64,000 bases of DNA from Amborella trichopoda (GCF_000471905.2 NW_006499827.1:2345560-2409559); one strand, 5' to 3'; shown: positions 11,971 to 23,285, counted from the first letter of the stretch. Translations and numbers: made by a program. Notes: generated by a model not told the origin, from the sequence alone.

Positions 11971-12742
11971 TCCCTTCTTTATATGATGCTTAATGCTATT
12001 AAACACATGCGAAAATCTCACAAAGTAACAAAACTAAGAAAAATCATATTAAAATTAATTTTTTTTATGAATAATGGTGACTTGGTATTTTTTGTATATA
12101 CCCCATTTTAAAATTCGGCAATATTTCTTGTGTACCTGAACCCTAGGGAGTACAATATCTTAGTAGACCTTAATCACTTTTCAAATCTAAAACCCAACTT
12201 TAGACTTATGCAAGTCCTAAATTAATCATGCTAGATAGCCCTTAACGTAATATACATAGGAAACCAACCCATATATCAATCCAACAGCCTAATACCTGAT
12301 ACTGATACACAAAAGTCCTAGTCTTCTAAACCCCTCAAAATTTATCCAAATTGGGGCCAAGGCTCTAAATTATAGAAAATTTCAAGAGCTTTCCAACTGT
12401 CTAAGAATTGTTCGAATCGAACACATAGTTCAAACTTTATGGCCCGTACAAAATTGTTTGCTAAAAATTCTAGAATGCTTCAGATGATGATATATGTTTC
12501 GTGTTGCAAAAATCCAAACGCCAAAGTGTCCATCGTGCAGACCAAATTTACCTAATTTTGTCCCAAACGTCAGAAGATGTGCCGTCTGGCCTAAATGCAT
12601 CCAGACACCAGATACATTGCCGTTTAGGATGCGTTTGACCGGTCAAATTTTTTTAGAGATAAACACAATGGAAGCTTTTATAAACGTGTTTTGGACACGG
12701 ATTATAAGTTTTATAAGAGGACCAAAAACAGGGTAAACTGGG
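11971..12742. other. Unassigned sequence upstream of an LTR copy
   Basis: No gene. The text at about 12490-12740 (GTCTGGCCTAAATGCATCC and similar) looks repeat-derived but matches nothing else in this window. Confidence 0.25.
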
Positions 12743-13482
12743 TGTTGGCCGTCCCATCCCATGAGGGAGGGACACCAATGAAATTTGTCCTAACCAAATT
12801 GGACGTGAACTTCTCTGGCCCATTTTTGGGAATGAATATCTCTGGGCCATTTTTGGGCGCGCATCTCGCTGTGCCATTTTTTGGCGGACTTTTCTTGATG
12901 TATCAGAGAAGCAGGAAGCGTTTTTCTGTAGAGAAGAAGAAGATAGAGATTCATCATTTTCTATAAGAGAAGAAGTGAGATAGTTATCCTTCTCCGAAAG
13001 AGAAGAAGAGAGAGTTATCATTTTTTGAGAGAGTTATTCTTCTACTTAGAGAGACGATGAAAGAGAGCCAACACTCCTCTTCTCAAGTCTTTTCTTTGTT
13101 GAGAGAGAAAAGAGGAAGAAAGGACGAAAAAGAAGAGAAAACGATAACTTTTTCTTTTAGAAAGAAAAGAAGTATCTGAGATCAGAGAGGCAAATCCTAG
13201 AGAGAGAAATCTCTACATGAAATCGGTGATTCTAAGAAAGGTTGTTTCTTGGAAGACTATTGTAACTTGTGAGCTTAATAGTGGATTCGTCTCTTTCTCC
13301 CGTGGATGTAGCCTGTAAAGGTGAACCACATAAATCTGGTATCAATAAGATTTATTTCTTTAGATGGTTTATTGTATGCCATACGCGTACATCGACTTTG
13401 GCATATTTGTGTCCCATATATATTTGTTCCGTAATGCATATCCGTATTCGTGAGAGAGGGCTCTAAGTGGGTGAGCCCAATA
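12743..13482 (+). mobile_element. Solo-LTR-like copy of the Copia LTR at 21939
   Basis: About 740 bp aligned end to end with 21939-22723. Shared features are a TGTTGG/TGTTAG start, the phrase CCCATTTTTGGG repeated early, GATGTATCAGAGA, a purine-rich middle and an ending close to AGTGGGTGAGCCCAATA. No primer-binding site follows and no internal coding region adjoins, so a solo LTR is most likely. No 5-bp target duplication was found. The copies are well diverged, hence old. Confidence 0.65.
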
Positions 13483-14410
13483 AATAATATTAGAGTGTGT
13501 TTTCCCTCGTTGCTTGGTTCTCCCTGTCACCGTTTTTTCGGTATAGCGATGGATGCTCTGAAAAGTGAATTACTAAACGTAATCAACTAAAAACAATGTT
13601 TTAAGAAAACCCATGACTCTAAAGTGAACAACCTGATAATTACACATTTGGGGCCAAATTCGCCCATGCATTCTATATAATAGAAACATAGGTTTTTCAT
13701 ATGTCATATAATGGGAACAAACAAGTTCCAGAGATTTAATCATCTATTACAATTTACATCAATCTGACTTAGGCCAATTACCCTTGATTCGAGCCTTGAA
13801 ACCTATATATTTGACTCTAGGAAAGACAATATACAGTCATACATGAATGAAAACAACACCAGGGGCATATGGGCCAATATTGTGGTATAACATGTTCTTC
13901 TTCGATATTAGGCTTTAAGTGGGCTTTAAAAACTATAATATATCGCTCTATATCAGATATGGCTAAGAAAACAGTTGTAGAAGGGACTGATTTTGGCGAT
14001 ACAGTCACTTTCTATCTCTCTCTCTCTCACTATCACGTTGATTCAAAGGAATCGTACCCCTCTCATCATCAAAGAATGAGATTTATATAGATTTATCAAC
14101 TCTTAACCATAAAATCTTCAATCCTTATCCATCTACTTGTCTGCATCCTCAAAATTACAAAATGATAAGCACGAAAGTGCTATCATCGCATACGTTTTGA
14201 TCATACGTCTTCGCCTTGTTAATCCAGTATTCAAAGTGATAACTATATATTTCAAATCGTCGTACAGATGTCTACAGATGACAATCACATATTTTAGTTA
14301 ATGCTCATTCTCAATTTGAATTCACGGATCCTAGATCTAACAAGGACACTACATAAGAAAAATCAAGAATTTTGTTAGGTAACCCAATCCCAACATATCT
14401 TTGTATTTCT
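13483..14410. other. No gene or clear repeat
   Basis: AT-rich sequence with short opposing ORFs at about 13817-14090 that show no recognisable domain. Confidence 0.3.
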
Positions 14411-14990
14411 TCAACTGATTTCAAATGGTAAATACATTGATTATAAAATTTGGAGTGATGAAAAATGACTCAAATACGAACACAATGCTTTAAGTTTTAC
14501 TTTAAATGGATCATGGATGAGAGAGATATCGTCCGTCAAAGTTAACCTATTTCTGTTGTAAATTGCGTCAGCAGAACCAGTATGATACCAATAGATTTTA
14601 GGTGCAACCGCTTCATAATGGAAAATCCATTGAATTTGAAATTTTGTAAGCTGAAAGAGGACTTAAATACAAATTCAACAGTCCAAGTCTCACTTTAAAT
14701 GGATCACGAATGAGAGAGATCTTGTCTGTCCAAGTTAACCTATTTCTGTTAGAAATTGTGTCAACAAGACCAGTGGATTATGGGTGCAATCGCTTTCAAA
14801 TGAAAAATCCTTTGGATATAAAATTTGGTAATATAGTAGAGGACTTAGAGATGAAGACAATGGTCCAATTCGTGCCTCAAATGGATCTCAGATGAGAGAG
14901 ATATGGTCCGTCCAATTTATTGTGTTTCTATTGGAAATTGTGTTAGCATAACTAGCGGATTACGGATGAGCCACTTCAAATGTACAAGTC
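14411..14990. repeat. Three diverged tandem repeats of about 185-190 bp
   Basis: Phrases recur at near-constant spacing. TTCAAATGG/TTCATAATGG/TTTCAAATGA occurs at about 14420, 14610 and 14793, with a fourth beginning near 14970. Between them AAATGGATC(A/T)..GATGAGAGAGAT and CCTATTTCTGTT..AAATTG(T/C)GTCA also recur three times. Units differ by substitutions and small indels. This looks like a short decayed satellite or the interior of an unidentified element. Confidence 0.6.
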
Positions 14991-15771
14991 GATAAATGTT
15001 GCACCTTTTAAGGATGATAAAGAATTGAATCACGAATCCAACGGTCTTAGTTCCATGAAATAATTTTTCATATATAGGGAGAAATCCCAATTTTGGTGAC
15101 TAGATGTCATCCTAGTTATAACGCACAAGGGATAGAGCTTTTAAGGCTCCAACTGCCAAGTGATGTAGATGATGGGTAAAGCCACCTCCGATTGATATGA
15201 AACTTAATTCCAAAACATGAATTTCTAGAGGTGTCAGTCAAGGCATATCCGAACTGCTCGGTTAATATGGACATGGGTTCAGCCAAGTCCAAACATTGCC
15301 CAAGTTATATCACTCTTGAACTTTAAGACATATGAGGCCTTAACATGTATATCTTCAAGGATTTACTATAATATATCAATATATGGTGAGGTTTTCATAT
15401 GCTCCGTCTATTAAAACCTCATATTCTTAACTGACGGGTTAAAAAAATCATATCACATCTAACCCAAAACTCCTCAAATATCTAGTAGAGAGGTATCCAT
15501 GTACCATAGGAGTATATGTATATTAGAGTTTCGTCTCAAATTGAAATATCTTCATGATCTCTTTGTTATAGACTGTAAGTTACGATGCACATGCATAAGT
15601 AACGATTGATTTAAGAAAATTTGTATATCAAATTGCATCAGGTTCCTCCACATAGTACATAGATATGCATATCGGGCCTTAGGAGTATATGTATCCTAGA
15701 ACTTGTCTTAAAATGAGATGGCCTTCATATCTTTTATCATCGACCGTAAGTTAAACTTTAACAATCTTAAC
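14991..15771. repeat. Repeat-like sequence with a ~170-bp periodic phrase
   Basis: GGAGTATATGTATATTAGAG (about 15509) recurs as GGAGTATATGTATCCTAGA about 170 bp later (15681). Each is followed by a CTCAAATTGA/TTAAAATGAG-like phrase and by a GACTGTAAGTTA or GACCGTAAGTTA phrase. The second unit runs into the hAT insertion at 15772. No gene seen. Confidence 0.4.
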
Positions 15772-15939
15772 CAGTGTTTAAAAAAACGCCGAGTAGAACC
15801 GGACTCGCCCGGTTCGACTCGAGAATCATCATGGACGGATCGAATTGGCAAAAAAAACGGGAATCGTCCGGTTCTAGAGAGAACCGGACGATTCTGCACA
15901 GTGACTCGCCGATTCACTGTACGGAATCGGCGAGTCCGG

Positions 15940-16165
15940 TACGGTTTTTTTTTTTTTTTTGTAAGCCATGATAGATTTTTTTGTAATACTTGATCGATTT
16001 TTTTGTAATCCATGATCGAATTGTTTTTTTTTTTTTTGTAATCCATGATCAAATTTTTTGGTTTTTTTTTTTTGTAACCCATGATAGAATTTTTTGTAAT
16101 CCATGATCGAATTTTTTATAATCCATGATCGAAATGTTTGTTTTTTTTTCTTGTAATCCATGATT
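15940..16165. repeat. Minisatellite of TTTGTAATCCATGATCGAA units, left of gap
   Basis: Units of roughly 20-30 bp combine a variable T tract with TGTAATCCATGATCGAA. The array resumes after the gap (16849-16945) in a degenerate form with GAAAATTTGT variants. This is a likely cause of the assembly break. Confidence 0.8.
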
Positions 16166-16848
16166 NNNNNNNNNNNNNNNNNNNNNNNNNNNNNNNNNNN
16201 NNNNNNNNNNNNNNNNNNNNNNNNNNNNNNNNNNNNNNNNNNNNNNNNNNNNNNNNNNNNNNNNNNNNNNNNNNNNNNNNNNNNNNNNNNNNNNNNNNNN
16301 NNNNNNNNNNNNNNNNNNNNNNNNNNNNNNNNNNNNNNNNNNNNNNNNNNNNNNNNNNNNNNNNNNNNNNNNNNNNNNNNNNNNNNNNNNNNNNNNNNNN
16401 NNNNNNNNNNNNNNNNNNNNNNNNNNNNNNNNNNNNNNNNNNNNNNNNNNNNNNNNNNNNNNNNNNNNNNNNNNNNNNNNNNNNNNNNNNNNNNNNNNNN
16501 NNNNNNNNNNNNNNNNNNNNNNNNNNNNNNNNNNNNNNNNNNNNNNNNNNNNNNNNNNNNNNNNNNNNNNNNNNNNNNNNNNNNNNNNNNNNNNNNNNNN
16601 NNNNNNNNNNNNNNNNNNNNNNNNNNNNNNNNNNNNNNNNNNNNNNNNNNNNNNNNNNNNNNNNNNNNNNNNNNNNNNNNNNNNNNNNNNNNNNNNNNNN
16701 NNNNNNNNNNNNNNNNNNNNNNNNNNNNNNNNNNNNNNNNNNNNNNNNNNNNNNNNNNNNNNNNNNNNNNNNNNNNNNNNNNNNNNNNNNNNNNNNNNNN
16801 NNNNNNNNNNNNNNNNNNNNNNNNNNNNNNNNNNNNNNNNNNNNNNNN
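16166..16848. other. Assembly gap (683 unknown bases)
   Basis: A run of N inside the minisatellite of the hAT element. Translations across it are artefacts. Confidence 1.
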
Positions 16849-16961
16849 AATCCATGATAGAATTTTTTTGAAAATTTGTGATTTTTTTTTTTAATCCATG
16901 AGCTATTTTTTTGAAAATTTGTTAATTTTTTTTTTTAATCCATATTATTCAAAGAAAAAAT

Positions 16962-17240
16962 GAGAGAGACGATGATTCTGAGGCCACCCTATCCCAGCCA
17001 TATTATTCACATATCGAGTCCCAACAGCAACAGTGTAGGGATGAGCACGACAGTGCAAGTGAGCATGAAGGATGGACAATCTTCGGGGATTTTAGATTGG
17101 GAACACAACAAAACACTAACACTCAGGGATTTGGGAATAGTCAAGCGCTTGCTAATATCGATGATTCGTTTTTAGATCGAATCAATGAATTGTTAAACAA
17201 ATTCAATCAATGGCACCAGCGTGACCAAGAAGAACAATAA
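16962..17240 (+). CDS. Open stretch near the right end of the hAT element (92 codons)
   Basis: A frame open from about 16962 to a TAA at 17238-17240 has no obvious ATG start. It encodes an acidic, Gln/Ser-rich peptide (QPYYSHIESQQQQC, then FLDRINELLNKFNQWHQRD). It overlaps a shorter ATG-initiated shadow in another frame. Low-complexity acidic text ending in an amphipathic helix, just inside the right end of a hAT element, fits the C-terminal tail of a transposase. I see no diagnostic hATC dimerisation residues, so this is inference. Confidence 0.35.
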   Translation, partial: ERDDDSEATLSQPYYSHIESQQQQCRDEHDSASEHEGWTIFGDFRLGTQQNTNTQGFGNSQALANIDDSFLDRINELLNKFNQWHQRDQEEQ

Positions 17241-17652
17241 CGTCGTCTATCATTTTATTTTTAGATCATATGTTACTAATTTTATGCTTTATTGTAGTCC
17301 ATGTATATTGATATACTTATTCCATGATAATTCTATATTTATCCTTTTGTGTGATGTAAATTAAATGCTGAATGGCGGTTCATGCAGGGAAAGAACATAT
17401 CAATATTCGCATATTCATTCAAAAACATGAAAATTCTTAATAGAGTACCCTCATTTCTTATTGAATTCCTAAAAAACGATATTTATAATGAATTTTAATA
17501 ATTTTTTCGGATTTTGTTTAAGCTTTATTCTGACCGATTCACCCGATTCCCGATCCGGATCGCCGATTCCCGATCCGGATCGCCGATTCGCCGATGCGGA
17601 TCAGTTTTTTGAGAGCCCGATCCGGGTCACCGATACGTTTTTTAAACCATTG

Positions 17653-18159
17653 ATCTTAACTAACAAGCTATCATATATGTTATCGATCATGAGTTAGAAT
17701 ATATAAAGGTTGACTGACGAGTCAGGGTTCCGAAGGTATATTGTGGCCTTCATATCACGAATCCTGAGTATCATATATTCATATCATGGGGCATATCTGA
17801 ACAAATATTATCAAGAATCATTCGCGTATCTTATCGTCCGTATGTTAAGATAGTTATCAAGCGCGTGTTAGAAACTCCGCTTTATATTGGCATCTTCAAT
17901 ATATCAAGCGTTCGTTAGAACACACTTAGTTTTATATGTGACTAAAAACACACCTAAAGCAAACCTAGCTGTCGTAGGACGAGTAAGGAAGAAAACAAAT
18001 CCCACTCCTTTAATCTTAGTCACCGCTCTGGACTTTGCCCCGGCTTTACTTCCGATTAATTGGGCTTAGGAGATCTTTTGGGGGATTCAAACCCTCATGA
18101 AGCTTTGACAAAATTTTATGAAATTTTTTGCAAAGGCCTGACTGAGTCTTGTACAATAA
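17653..18159. other. No gene recognised
   Basis: Flank of the hAT insertion, containing phrases (CTTCATATCACGAATCCTGA) resembling those left of the element. Short ORFs lack any recognisable domain. Confidence 0.3.
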
Positions 18160-18420
18160 TAACGATCAGATAACAGTAACGATTAGACGACACAACGATC
18201 GGGATGGCACAACAATCGGGCGGCAGTAACGATTGGGCAACACAACGATTGGGCAGTAGTAGTGATCAAGTTGCAATTAACGATCGCGAAACAGTAACAA
18301 TCGGGCGGCACTAATGATTGGGCAGAAGTAATGATTAGGTGGCAGTAACGACAGAGCGACACTATGATCAAGAGACAATTAATAGTAATAATCGGGCGGC
18401 AGTTAACGATAACGTACAAG
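18160..18420. repeat. Minisatellite with a ~20-bp unit
   Basis: About a dozen imperfect copies of a unit close to GGCAGTAACGATCGGGC follow one another, with variants such as GGCAACACAACGATTGGGC and GTGGCAGTAACGACAGAGC. The open frame on the minus strand here is a by-product of the repeat. Confidence 0.7.
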
Positions 18421-18465
18421 CGATTAATAACTAGAACGCACGGGGGATAGACAGTGTGCGTGGAC

Positions 18466-19461
18466 CATAGTTAGCAAGTCAGGAACTATCAATAAATAAA
18501 CTAGGCTAAAAAATTCGGAGTCAAAAAATTAGATAAATATATATTTATTTTGTATTATAGTTTTTTGGCATAGTAGTTTAATAATAATCCCAATAACATA
18601 AAATAGCATGGTAGCTTAACAATAATCCCAATAATGTTTTCTAATTAAGTGTGGAAGTACACTATGATCCTTAAAGCATATAATTTTTTTGTCCTCATTT
18701 TTGTGAAATGAGTAATATTGAAAGCTCATGTCCTCTAATACAATGTTTTGAAGAAGGTTAAAACAGGGCTCGAGCAGGGCAACAATCGGAACTCCGTTGC
18801 TCCGTATTTAAAGAGAGAAAGAAACCCTAACCAGGATTGGGAAAAATTTGGGATCACTATTTTTATATAGAGAAAGAAACCCTAAGGCTCAGGCAAGATT
18901 TAGAAAGGCAAGAAGAGTTGGCGGAGCTGATTTTAAAGATTTTAGAGAGAGAAAGAAACCCTAGCCATGCACTCACTATTGGTAGAGATTTAGGTACTCA
19001 TTTTTAGGGCTCGGGCAAGATTTGGAAAGGCAAGAAGAGATAGTGGAGCTGATAGAGATTTTAGAAACCCTATCCATGCTATGTTTGTAGATATTTGGGA
19101 AGACAAGAAGAGATGGTGGAGCTGATTTTAGACAGAGAAAAAGAAGAGGTGATTTTTTTCATATGTAATATGTAATTTTTCTTCTTAACCATACTTTTTT
19201 TAGAAAGCATGAAAATAGAAATACACAAAATAGGGAAAAAAATTATCTTTCAAAAAAAGAAAAATAATGGATGTGATTTTTTTTGTCCTATATAATTCGT
19301 TTTTTCATAAACTCACATTTTTAACGTTTTTCTTAAAAAAGTGTGCTTTTTTCCTGAACTTTTTTCAAAAGAATGTCATTTTAAACGTTTTTCATAAAAG
19401 CTCTGTTTTTTTTTTTTTTTTTTGAAAAAATAAACTTTTAATCGTCAATTTGCTAACTATG
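18466..19461. mobile_element. hAT-like non-autonomous element containing a tandem repeat
   Basis: A perfect 12-bp terminal inverted repeat CATAGTTAGCAA / TTGCTAACTATG lies between GCGTGGAC (18458-18465) and GTGTGGAT (19462-19469). These agree at six of eight positions, the two differences being C-to-T, consistent with an aged 8-bp hAT duplication. Inside, 18765-19150 holds about three imperfect ~120-130-bp tandem units, each with GAAACCCTA, GGGCTCGGGCAAGATTTGG-like text and AAGAAGAGATGGTGGAGCTG. There is no coding capacity. It sits immediately upstream of Copia gag-like sequence and may have inserted into that element's leader. Confidence 0.6.
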
Positions 19462-19469
19462 GTGTGGAT

Positions 19470-21938
19470 AGATGGATTCCACTATCGGGAGCGGAATGAT
19501 TTCGCTCAATGGGAATAACTGGATGATCTAGAAGCCAAAGATCGAAAATCTATTATACCCATTCAAGGAGTATAACACATGCCCAAAGGTGTGATAGATG
19601 ATGAGTGGAAGAGACTTGACTGAAAGGCTCTCAAAACTATCCGACAATGGTTAGAAGAAAATATGTTTCACCATGTGTCAATGGAGACATCCTCAAAGTC
19701 ATTGTAGGATAAGCTACACGACTTGTGCGAGAAGAAGACCACCAAGAATAAGGCGTTCCTGATCCGGAATATAGTGAACATGAAGTTCAAAACGGGGAAT
19801 CTGTTGCAGAGCACCTGAATGAGGTGCAAAGCATTGTTAACCAAGTCACAACGATGAAGTTGTTCCTGGAAGATGAGCTACAAGCATTGTTTTTGTTCGG
19901 TTCACTGCCAGACAGTTGGGAGACTCTAGTATTCTTTGTGAGTAACTCAGCACAGGATGGGAAAGTGACCATGAGTCAGGTCACTAGTAGCCTGCTGAAT
20001 GAGGAGGAGAGAAGAAAAGCCTCCGACACATCGTACTCGCAAGCCCTTGTCACAAATAGAAGAAGGTCCATGAATGGGGACCACATCTAATCGAAGATGA
20101 GAAAAGGAATCAAATGTTTTTATTGTAACATGAAATGACACATCAAGAAAGATTGCTGGAAGCGAAAGAATGAGCAGAATGATGACAATACTATGGATGA
20201 TGGCAGGCAAACTACTCCAATGACTACAAATGATGGTGTGGTTGGAAATTGTGGTCAAGGGTGCATTAATATCGCATCATGCAACTCGAATTGAGTTGTG
20301 GATACTGGAGCATCAGAATCGTTTGGTGGTACATCATACCTCATCACCTTTGTCGATGATGCTTCATGAAAGGTATGGGTGAAATCGAAAGATCAGGTAT
20401 TTGAGATCTTTCAGGATTTCCATGCAAGGTGGAAAAGGAGACACGCGAGTTGCTAAAGTGTCTCAAAGTTAAGAGCATGTTATCCACCACCAAGCCGCAT
20501 TGGGGTGAAGCAGTCATCACAGCATGCTACCTAATATCAATCCAGTTTTTTCCTCTAGATGGTCAAATCTCAGAGAGAAGTTGAACTGAAAAGGATATCT
20601 CTTATTCACACTTGACAGTGTTCGAGGCATTAATGCGCGTTCTAAGAAACAAAGATCCAAGTTGAATGAGAAAGCACTCTTATTCATCTTTTAAGGATAC
20701 TCTGATGAAAAGTTCAACTGTAGGCTGTGGGATCCTGAGTACAGGAAGGTGATCAGGGGTATGGGTTTATGAAGACCTTACTATTGAAGACGTGAAGAAT
20801 GCAGCAAAGCCACGAATCTTCAATGGTTTAGAATCGGTCATAGTTCCTCCATCGTGGTAACTAAATATGGAGGAAAAGTAAAACAAGATGATGAGTCCAA
20901 AGAGTTGACAAGCCAGTTCAAGATGATGAGGAGTAGAGGGAGTAGCATGTTCAAGAAATGCCACCTACAATTGAACTAAGAAGGTCCTCTAGGGGACATA
21001 AACCCTCTATCAATTACCTCGTAAGCAGTGGACAAAAAATCTACCAGGAAGGACGACAAACACAAAGGGATGTGGATTAAAGCTACGTAAGATGAGATAT
21101 ATCCTTACATAAAAATCACGCCTATGACCTGGTAAAATTGTTGAAAGGCAAGAAGGAACGAGAGTTAAGTGCCAGGAGATCCCTTCAACCAAGAGGAAGA
21201 ATGAATAAACACAGAAAGTTCCCTATGGGTCGGTCGTAGGAAGCACAACAGCAGAAGCATAGTGAGCTCTGTTAGAGATTGTCGGTGACTGCCCACTACG
21301 CAAAGAAAGTCTTGGCCAACAGATTATTAGTCATTACCTTGACCAACAATGAATCGCCATTGTACAAACAAGTTATTGACCAATGGACCATTACTCATCA
21401 CCTTGTATAACAGTGAATCACCACTGTACAAAGAATGTATTGACCAATGGATCGTCAATCACCACTTTGACCAACAGTGAATCACTTTAACCGCCAGTGA
21501 CTCTATGGACTGACAGTAGCATCGTGAGTAGATTCAAGTATAGCTAATCTTAGCAAGGAATACTAGAAAACAGTTAATTTGATATTCAAGTATCTCAGAG
21601 GATCATCTACATTGTATTTGTGCTTTAGGGGAGGAAATATGTGTTACATTGGTACACAAATGAAGACATCACTGGAGAACTATACTCCAATAAGTCAATA
21701 TTGGGATACTCAATTACTTTTGTATGGGGAGTTATTGTATGACAGTCCAAGCTACAGAAGAGTGAGAAACTGTTAAAACCAAGGAAAACTTGTATCGACA
21801 GGAGCATGTCAGATATGATGACGAAGACCTTGGCCAAATATAAGCAAGTCATGGAGAAGCATGGATGGCACAAGTGCCATTTGAGCATCGGGTTGATCTG
21901 CGAAGGGAGACATCCCTCCTGGGATTGAAGGGGGAGAT
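19470..21938 (+). mobile_element. Broken Ty1/Copia internal region
   Basis: A gag-like region opens near 19470. UBN2-type gag text lies at about 19790-20040, and a CCHC zinc knuckle (CFYCNMK..HIKKDC) at about 20113-20160. A protease-like VDTGAS motif (about 20297) lies very close to integrase-like text (FVDDAS), so the coding part appears much shorter than a full Copia pol. Fragments of RNase H (FKYLRGSSTLYLC, about 21582) and the usual C-terminal phrase (DMMTKTLAKYK, about 21812) follow. It is broken in many places and is an old fossil. It ends at a purine tract (AAGGGGGAGAT) just before the 3' LTR. Confidence 0.75.
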
Positions 21939-22723
21939 TGTTAGGCATCACATCCCATTAGGGAGGGATACCAATGGAATTTGTCCTAACCAAATTGGGT
22001 GTAAACCTTTCTAGCCCATTTTTAAGTGTGAGCCTCTCTAGGGCATTTTTGGGCATGCATCTTTTTGGCATTTTTGGGTAGACTTTTCTTGATGTATCAG
22101 AGATATATGAAGCTTCCTTCTGTACAGAAGAAGAAAATAGAAATTCATCATTCTTTGTAAGATGGAGAAGAAGAAAATAGAGATTCTTCCTTCTCTATGA
22201 GGGAAGAAGAGAGAGAGAGTAATCATTCTCTACGAAAGAAGAAGAGAGTAAGTGAGAGAGTTATTCTTTTCTTAAAGAGAAAAAGATGAAAGAGAGTCAG
22301 TAAGATGAAAGAGAGTCAGTAATTATCTTCTCAAGTTCTTTCTTTGTTGAAAGAGAAAAGAGGGAGAAGGGAAGGAAAATGAGAGAAAGAGAGAACCTTT
22401 TAAAAGTCTTTGATATTAGAAAGGAAAAACCTAGTGAGAGAAGTCTGCAGATGAAATCGATGATCCCAAGAAAGGTTGTTTCTTGGAAGAATATTGTAAC
22501 TTGTGAGTTTAATAGTGGATTCGTCTCTTTTTCCTGTGGATGTAGTATGCAAAAATGAACCATGTAAATCTGATGCTAATAAGATTTATTTTTTTATATA
22601 CTTTATTATATATTTTCCCACTCATACACACATCAACTTTGGCATATTTGTGTCTCATATATCTTGGTTCAGCAACGTATATCCGCATTCGTGCGACATG
22701 GCTCTAAGTAGGTGAGCTCAACA
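21939..22723 (+). mobile_element. 3' LTR of the Copia element
   Basis: Starts TGTTAGGCATCACATCCC directly after a polypurine tract and ends GAGCTCAACA, i.e. TG...CA termini. About 785 bp; homologous throughout to 12743-13482. No 5' LTR adjoins the internal region in its expected place. Confidence 0.7.
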
Positions 22724-22934
22724 TTGGGAACTAAAGTCTCCGTATAAACCCTAGTCATAAACCCTAACCTTAGAGAGAGAAAAAACCCTATATCCAGAAA
22801 CCTAAAAACCCTAGGTCATTCAAAAACCTTATTTCAGGGTAAAACCTCCAACACTATTTCAAACAATTGTAAAAACCTAATAATTATTAACCAAATTGTT
22901 TAAGAAAAAGTGAAGGACCACGGTGTAAACACGC
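22724..22934. other. Short stretch with telomere-like AAACCCTA motifs
   Basis: Several dispersed AAACCCTA or AAACCCTAA units (about 22748-22815) occur. They are not in a perfect array, so this is not a clear interstitial telomere block. No gene. Confidence 0.3.
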
Positions 22935-23285
22935 AGTCTGATATGGCGCCAACTTGAAGTCTTCGATGTGCTGGGCTAATGGGCTTTTCTAGGTAAGTTT
23001 TTTGATCATGTTTATTTCCTTTAATTTATTTTTTCATTTAATTTTTTATTAATTTAGTTTCTTTTTCAATTTAAAATATATATATTTAAATTTATTTAAA
23101 GATCACAAGAAAATCCTACTGAAAAACCCTAAATTGAAAAATAAACTAAGTTAACGTAAAATTGAATAAAAAACTAAATTAAAGGAAATAAACATGAAAT
23201 GCAAAAACTTACCTAGCAGGGCCGATCAACCCAACACACCCGAAGACTTGAAGTTGGGGCCATATTAGATTGCAAGTTGTTCAAA
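22935..23285. repeat. Foldback repeat with ~140-bp arms
   Basis: Left-arm text (GCGCCAACTTGAAGTCTTCG ... AGGTAAGTTTT ... TTTATTTCCTTTAATTTA) recurs as the reverse complement in the right arm around a short AT-rich centre. The structure resembles a foldback transposon, but no terminal consensus or target duplication was found. Confidence 0.6.

Larger units (their letters stand above)
15772..17652 (+). mobile_element. hAT-type DNA transposon with 8-bp target duplication
   Basis: The ends CAGTGTTTAAAAAAACG and (reverse complement of the right end) CAATGGTTTAAAAAACG form terminal inverted repeats starting CA, as in hAT elements. They are flanked by a perfect 8-bp duplication ATCTTAAC (764-771 and 653-660 within 15764-15771 and 17653-17660). 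Subterminal zones are rich in CCGGACTCG/CCGATCCGG-like motifs. The interior has a T-rich minisatellite interrupted by an assembly gap, and a 92-codon open stretch near the right end. Whether the full element encodes transposase cannot be judged because 683 bases are unknown. Confidence 0.8.

Noticed and set aside
15708-16161. Overlapping ORFs with repeated MDYKKKK-type text
   Set aside because: Translation of the T-rich minisatellite on the minus strand; no protein family.
16049-16894. Long ORFs of 239-268 codons crossing 16166-16848
   Set aside because: Most of their length is the run of N in the assembly gap, so they are artefacts.
18183-18419. Minus-strand 78-codon ORF with repeated hydrophobic text
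   Set aside because: By-product of the ~20-bp minisatellite.
12743-22723. Treating the LTR copies at 12743 and 21939 as the two ends of one element
   Set aside because: About 8.5 kb of mixed insertions and tandem repeats lies between them, no primer-binding site follows the left copy, and divergence is high; a solo LTR plus a separate element is simpler.
22740-22830. Interstitial telomere repeat (AAACCCTA units)
   Set aside because: Units are scattered and not in register, so they are more likely chance motifs in a repeat.
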